A DNA stretch of 34,232 bases from Candidatus Omnitrophota bacterium (GTDB lineage: Bacteria > Hinthialibacterota > Hinthialibacteria > Hinthialibacterales > Hinthialibacteraceae), in the NCBI GenBank assembly GCA_013177805.1, contig JABLXU010000056.1, positions 1 to 34,232 of the forward strand. The letters are read 5' to 3'. The translations under genes and the position numbers were made by a program. Position 1 is the first letter of the stretch; each line of letters opens with the position of its first letter. Shown piece after piece: positions 31,909-34,232 of the stretch. The notes beneath the pieces are model-generated. The model saw nothing but the letters and a program-made list of their open reading frames with translations. It made no database searches and was not told the DNA's origin.

Positions 31909-33720
31909 TCACGATTCATCCTCAACCTTATTCTTCATATTCATGATAATTCCATCCAGATTTTTCTTAAATTCTTCATCCGTGACATAGGCACGTAGTT
32001 CTTCCAGATACTTTACCAAATTCTGCGGTGTTTCTCCTTGGAAAGCCTTTATGTTATGCAGGCATCCGAGCGCAATTTTCCTAAAAACATCGAAAGGCGA
32101 TTCCAGGATGACCCGCCGGTAACATTTCTCCGCTTCTGCATAATTGTGCTCATGCTGCTCCAGAATCATGCCCAAGGTATTCATTGCGTTAACCGCCCCA
32201 TGAGTTCGGGGAAAATACTTGGCGACTAATTCCATACAAACCGATTTCGACTCTCGCCATTTCCCCCGGTACAACAAACCCATCTGATAATGGTCCAGCA
32301 TATGGGTTATCGTGTATTCCGATAGCGTGGAGGTGATTTTAGGATTTGTGGAAAAACCCAAATCAACCAATTCTTGAGTAATGGCCAATGTCCGCTTGGA
32401 TATTTCTCCGCCTGTCGAATGCACAATTCTGACTAACGACATCGCCATCCAGGCCACGAAGGGCGGGCGGTCTTGGTTGCGCTCCCAGAAGGCGCGGATC
32501 TGTTGCCGCACGGGCTCGTCCTGATCATCCCGCCGGATTTCCACCGCGGCGCGGTAGAGCGGAATGTTCCGCCACTCACTGTAACTCGTTTCTTTATCGG
32601 GAAGTCCGGCCAAACCCGCTTCAATTCGGTCCAGAAGGCTCAGGGATTCGCCGTAGCGGCCGTCCGCCAGCCGACATAGGGCTTCGGCGATGCGTTTATA
32701 TTCGGGATGTTCAGGATCGTCCTCGAGGAGGGGCAAAATCGTATCCACGGCGGATTCCGTAGTGGTTTTTTTGTACCCCGACAGCGCGTCGTAAAACTGG
32801 CCGATGAAGTTCCGCCACGAATCCTCGATGACTTCCGGACGGATCGCGCCCTGATATTGCGCCGCCACGGCCTCTTTCGCTTTCCCCGCCTCTTTCAAGG
32901 TATCGATATAGAAGGGAAAGGCGTCTGGAAAGCGGTATTGGACCATGCCGGTTTCGAACAGCCGGACCGCTTCGTCCTCCCGGCCCAACCGGTACAGCAT
33001 GCGGGCGCGAACCAGAAAGGCTTTCGCGTAGGTCGCGTCCGACTCGCTGATATTACGGAAGTAAGCGTCCACGGCCTGAAAACCTTCCGCCAGTTTTTCT
33101 TTTTGCAAGGTAAGCCGCTCCAGATCGTTCAGCGCGGCGTCCACCGCCTGGGGATCGGTTTCCGAGTTCAAAACCTGGATGGCGGGCGCCAGGCGTTCAT
33201 CCGGTTTCAACTGGGTGCGTTCCGAAAGATATTGCGACACATATCCGCCATAACCCAAGATGGTGGTCAGCACGAGAATGAGTGAATAACCGATGCATTT
33301 CATGATTCGGACCTCCTTGGTTTGGTGCTTGTGACTGTTGATCCGTTGGCCGGGGCAGGGCGGGATGCGCCCTTCCCGGGTTTTCCTCGATGAAATCCTC
33401 CTCCATAGCCAGGGGAGATGGTTCACGTTCGTTTCCACCAACGGTTCGATGGGCGTGTTTTGCCGTTGGCGCTTGAATGCCTCCACCCCCGGCGCGGGGG
33501 CGGCGAGCCACTCCCGCACGGCGGCCAGCGTGGCGCGCATGATTTGCACTTCTTCCCGCAAGGACGCGTCGGTTTGCAGTTGTTGTTCGAAAGCCTGGCG
33601 TTCCTCATCGGACAGATCATTCAAGCAATACGCCGCGACGCGTTCTAAAAGCGATAGGTCTTCCGGTCCGGAGTCCAGGTTTTCTTGCCCTGGTGGAGGT
33701 CCGTGAGAAGGTATATCCAT
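31909..33720 (-). CDS. Anti-sigma-like domain, TM helix and TPR domain protein
   Basis: ATG 33720 follows GAGG by 9 bases and lies 10 bases after the sigma-factor stop, the usual position of an anti-sigma partner. Residues 1 to about 85 (LLERVAAYCLNDLSDEERQA, LREEVQIMRATLAAVREWL) resemble the cytoplasmic sigma-binding domain but lack the HxxxCxxC zinc motif. A basic linker leads to one membrane helix (about 143-163, YSLILVLTTILGYGGYV). The rest is helical with TPR-like repeats (FLVRARMLYRLGREDEAVRL, AMNTLGMILEQHEHNYAEAE) and should be outside the inner membrane. This gives a 603-residue one-pass sensor. A perfect ribosome binding site inside the gene (33311-33318) before Met140 suggests a second, shorter product, or that two genes have been joined. 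Confidence 0.75.
   Translation of the reverse strand: MDIPSHGPPPGQENLDSGPEDLSLLERVAAYCLNDLSDEERQAFEQQLQTDASLREEVQIMRATLAAVREWLAAPAPGVEAFKRQRQNTPIEPLVETNVNHLPWLWRRISSRKTREGRIPPCPGQRINSHKHQTKEVRIMKCIGYSLILVLTTILGYGGYVSQYLSERTQLKPDERLAPAIQVLNSETDPQAVDAALNDLERLTLQKEKLAEGFQAVDAYFRNISESDATYAKAFLVRARMLYRLGREDEAVRLFETGMVQYRFPDAFPFYIDTLKEAGKAKEAVAAQYQGAIRPEVIEDSWRNFIGQFYDALSGYKKTTTESAVDTILPLLEDDPEHPEYKRIAEALCRLADGRYGESLSLLDRIEAGLAGLPDKETSYSEWRNIPLYRAAVEIRRDDQDEPVRQQIRAFWERNQDRPPFVAWMAMSLVRIVHSTGGEISKRTLAITQELVDLGFSTNPKITSTLSEYTITHMLDHYQMGLLYRGKWRESKSVCMELVAKYFPRTHGAVNAMNTLGMILEQHEHNYAEAEKCYRRVILESPFDVFRKIALGCLHNIKAFQGETPQNLVKYLEELRAYVTDEEFKKNLDGIIMNMKNKVEDES
33311..33318 (-). promoter_or_regulatory. 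Internal ribosome binding site within the anti-sigma/TPR gene
   Basis: AAGGAGGT on the minus strand lies 7 bases before an in-frame ATG at 33303 (MKCIGYSLILVL). The product from there would be 464 residues: the membrane helix plus the TPR part, without the sigma-binding domain. Confidence 0.6.
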
Positions 33721-33730
33721 TGTTTATTCC

Positions 33731-34232
33731 TCACGCTGGGAATTGCTGTTTTTCAACATCCCCCAAAATGGTCTTCAATTTGGCGACGGCGCGGAACAGT
33801 TGCACGCGGATCTGTTCCAGTGAAAGGTCCATGCGCCCGGCGATTTCCTTTGTGGACAGATCCTCTTCCAGCCGCAGTGTCAGGATGGCGCGTTGCTGAG
33901 GTGTCAGTTCCCGCAAGGCGTTTTCCACCCGTTGCCGTTGTGTTTTGGCTTCTAGCACCTCGCGGGGATTCAGCGGGGGATCATGCCACGAATTCGCCAG
34001 CGCCTCGAGTTGATCCCTTTCCACGGGTGACTCGCGCCGCACCGCCTGGCGCATGTAGTCGATCGCCGCGTTGGTGGTGAGGACTGTCAGCCAGGCGCGG
34101 AAATTTCCGGGGACCTGGTAGGAGCGAATGGCCGAGACCAGCTTGAGCAAGACGTTCTGGGTGATGTCCAAGGCGTCCGGCTCGCGCAAAGCGATCCGGT
34201 ACGCGACGGTGTAGATCCACCGCCGGTGCCGC
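33731..34232 (-). CDS. ECF-type RNA polymerase sigma factor (N-terminus off window)
   Basis: The frame is open from the stop at 33731 to the right edge (166 residues visible), so the start lies outside; the TTG at 34189 is internal. Region 2 is seen in RRWIYTVAYRIALREPDALD, ITQNVLLKL and FRAWLTVLTTNAAIDYMRQ, the core-binding and -10-recognition helices. A short linker follows. Region 4 is ALRELTPQQRAILTLRLEED and LSTKEIAGRMDLSLEQIRVQ, a helix-turn-helix for the -35 element. No long region 3 is present, as expected for the extracytoplasmic-function group. The next gene is a probable anti-sigma partner 10 bases away, so this sigma is likely held inactive until an envelope signal arrives, and may control the downstream secreted genes. 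Confidence 0.9.
   Translation of the reverse strand, partial: RHRRWIYTVAYRIALREPDALDITQNVLLKLVSAIRSYQVPGNFRAWLTVLTTNAAIDYMRQAVRRESPVERDQLEALANSWHDPPLNPREVLEAKTQRQRVENALRELTPQQRAILTLRLEEDLSTKEIAGRMDLSLEQIRVQLFRAVAKLKTILGDVEKQQFPA

Overview
The window reads as chromosomal DNA from an uncultured, Gram-negative, heterotrophic bacterium. The mix is typical of PVC/FCB-side or candidate-phylum genomes (planctomycete-like, Hydrogenedentota, Sumerlaeota or Hinthialibacterota type): a Tat-exported sulfatase, a Pro-Thr repeat exoprotein, a lamin-tail/CotH secreted protein, a FapA-family protein, a plant/trypanosome-type phosphofructokinase and an ECF sigma factor next to a TPR anti-sigma protein. The lineage is inference from gene content; no rRNA or tRNA gene was seen. 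Good AAGGAGG-type ribosome binding sites precede many starts, and TTG and GTG starts also occur.

Left part (1-5150). A Pro/Thr-rich secreted protein built of 45-residue repeats runs off the left edge on the minus strand; its start is at 1488. It diverges, across an AT-rich spacer, from a secreted two-domain jelly-roll protein (1915-3072). Two small minus-strand genes of unknown function (one a three-helix membrane protein) and a degenerate receiver-domain protein follow.

Central part (5599-14082). This holds a fused MFS/spermidine-synthase-like membrane protein, a secreted Cys-type glutathione peroxidase, a class-V aminotransferase, and diverging from it a two-gene unit of large secreted proteins (lamin tail + CHB_HEX_C + CotH; then a protein with an internal duplication).

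Metabolic block, minus strand (14180-23886). It contains a PfkB sugar kinase plus GT2 glycosyltransferase pair, GlgC, a FapA/DUF342 protein, a 6-phosphofructokinase, cysteine synthase with a clear sigma-70-type promoter, and a protein with two fused thioredoxin-fold domains. GlgC and PfkA point to sugar storage and glycolysis. MutS and a Tat sulfatase follow on the plus strand.

Right part, minus strand (28584-34232). A truncated ECF sigma factor is followed by an anti-sigma-like/TPR protein, a 19-cysteine secreted protein, two secreted proteins that look LolA-like, and a lipoprotein. All face the same way with short gaps, so this may be one cell-envelope signalling or export locus. It is the best candidate here for an undescribed system.

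Between genes there is a family of short palindromic repeats (GTCCTTTCAGGAC-like half plus CCCTCTCCC/GGGAGAGGG half), found in at least seven places and essentially only in spacers. No CRISPR array, prophage, intact insertion sequence or replication origin was seen.
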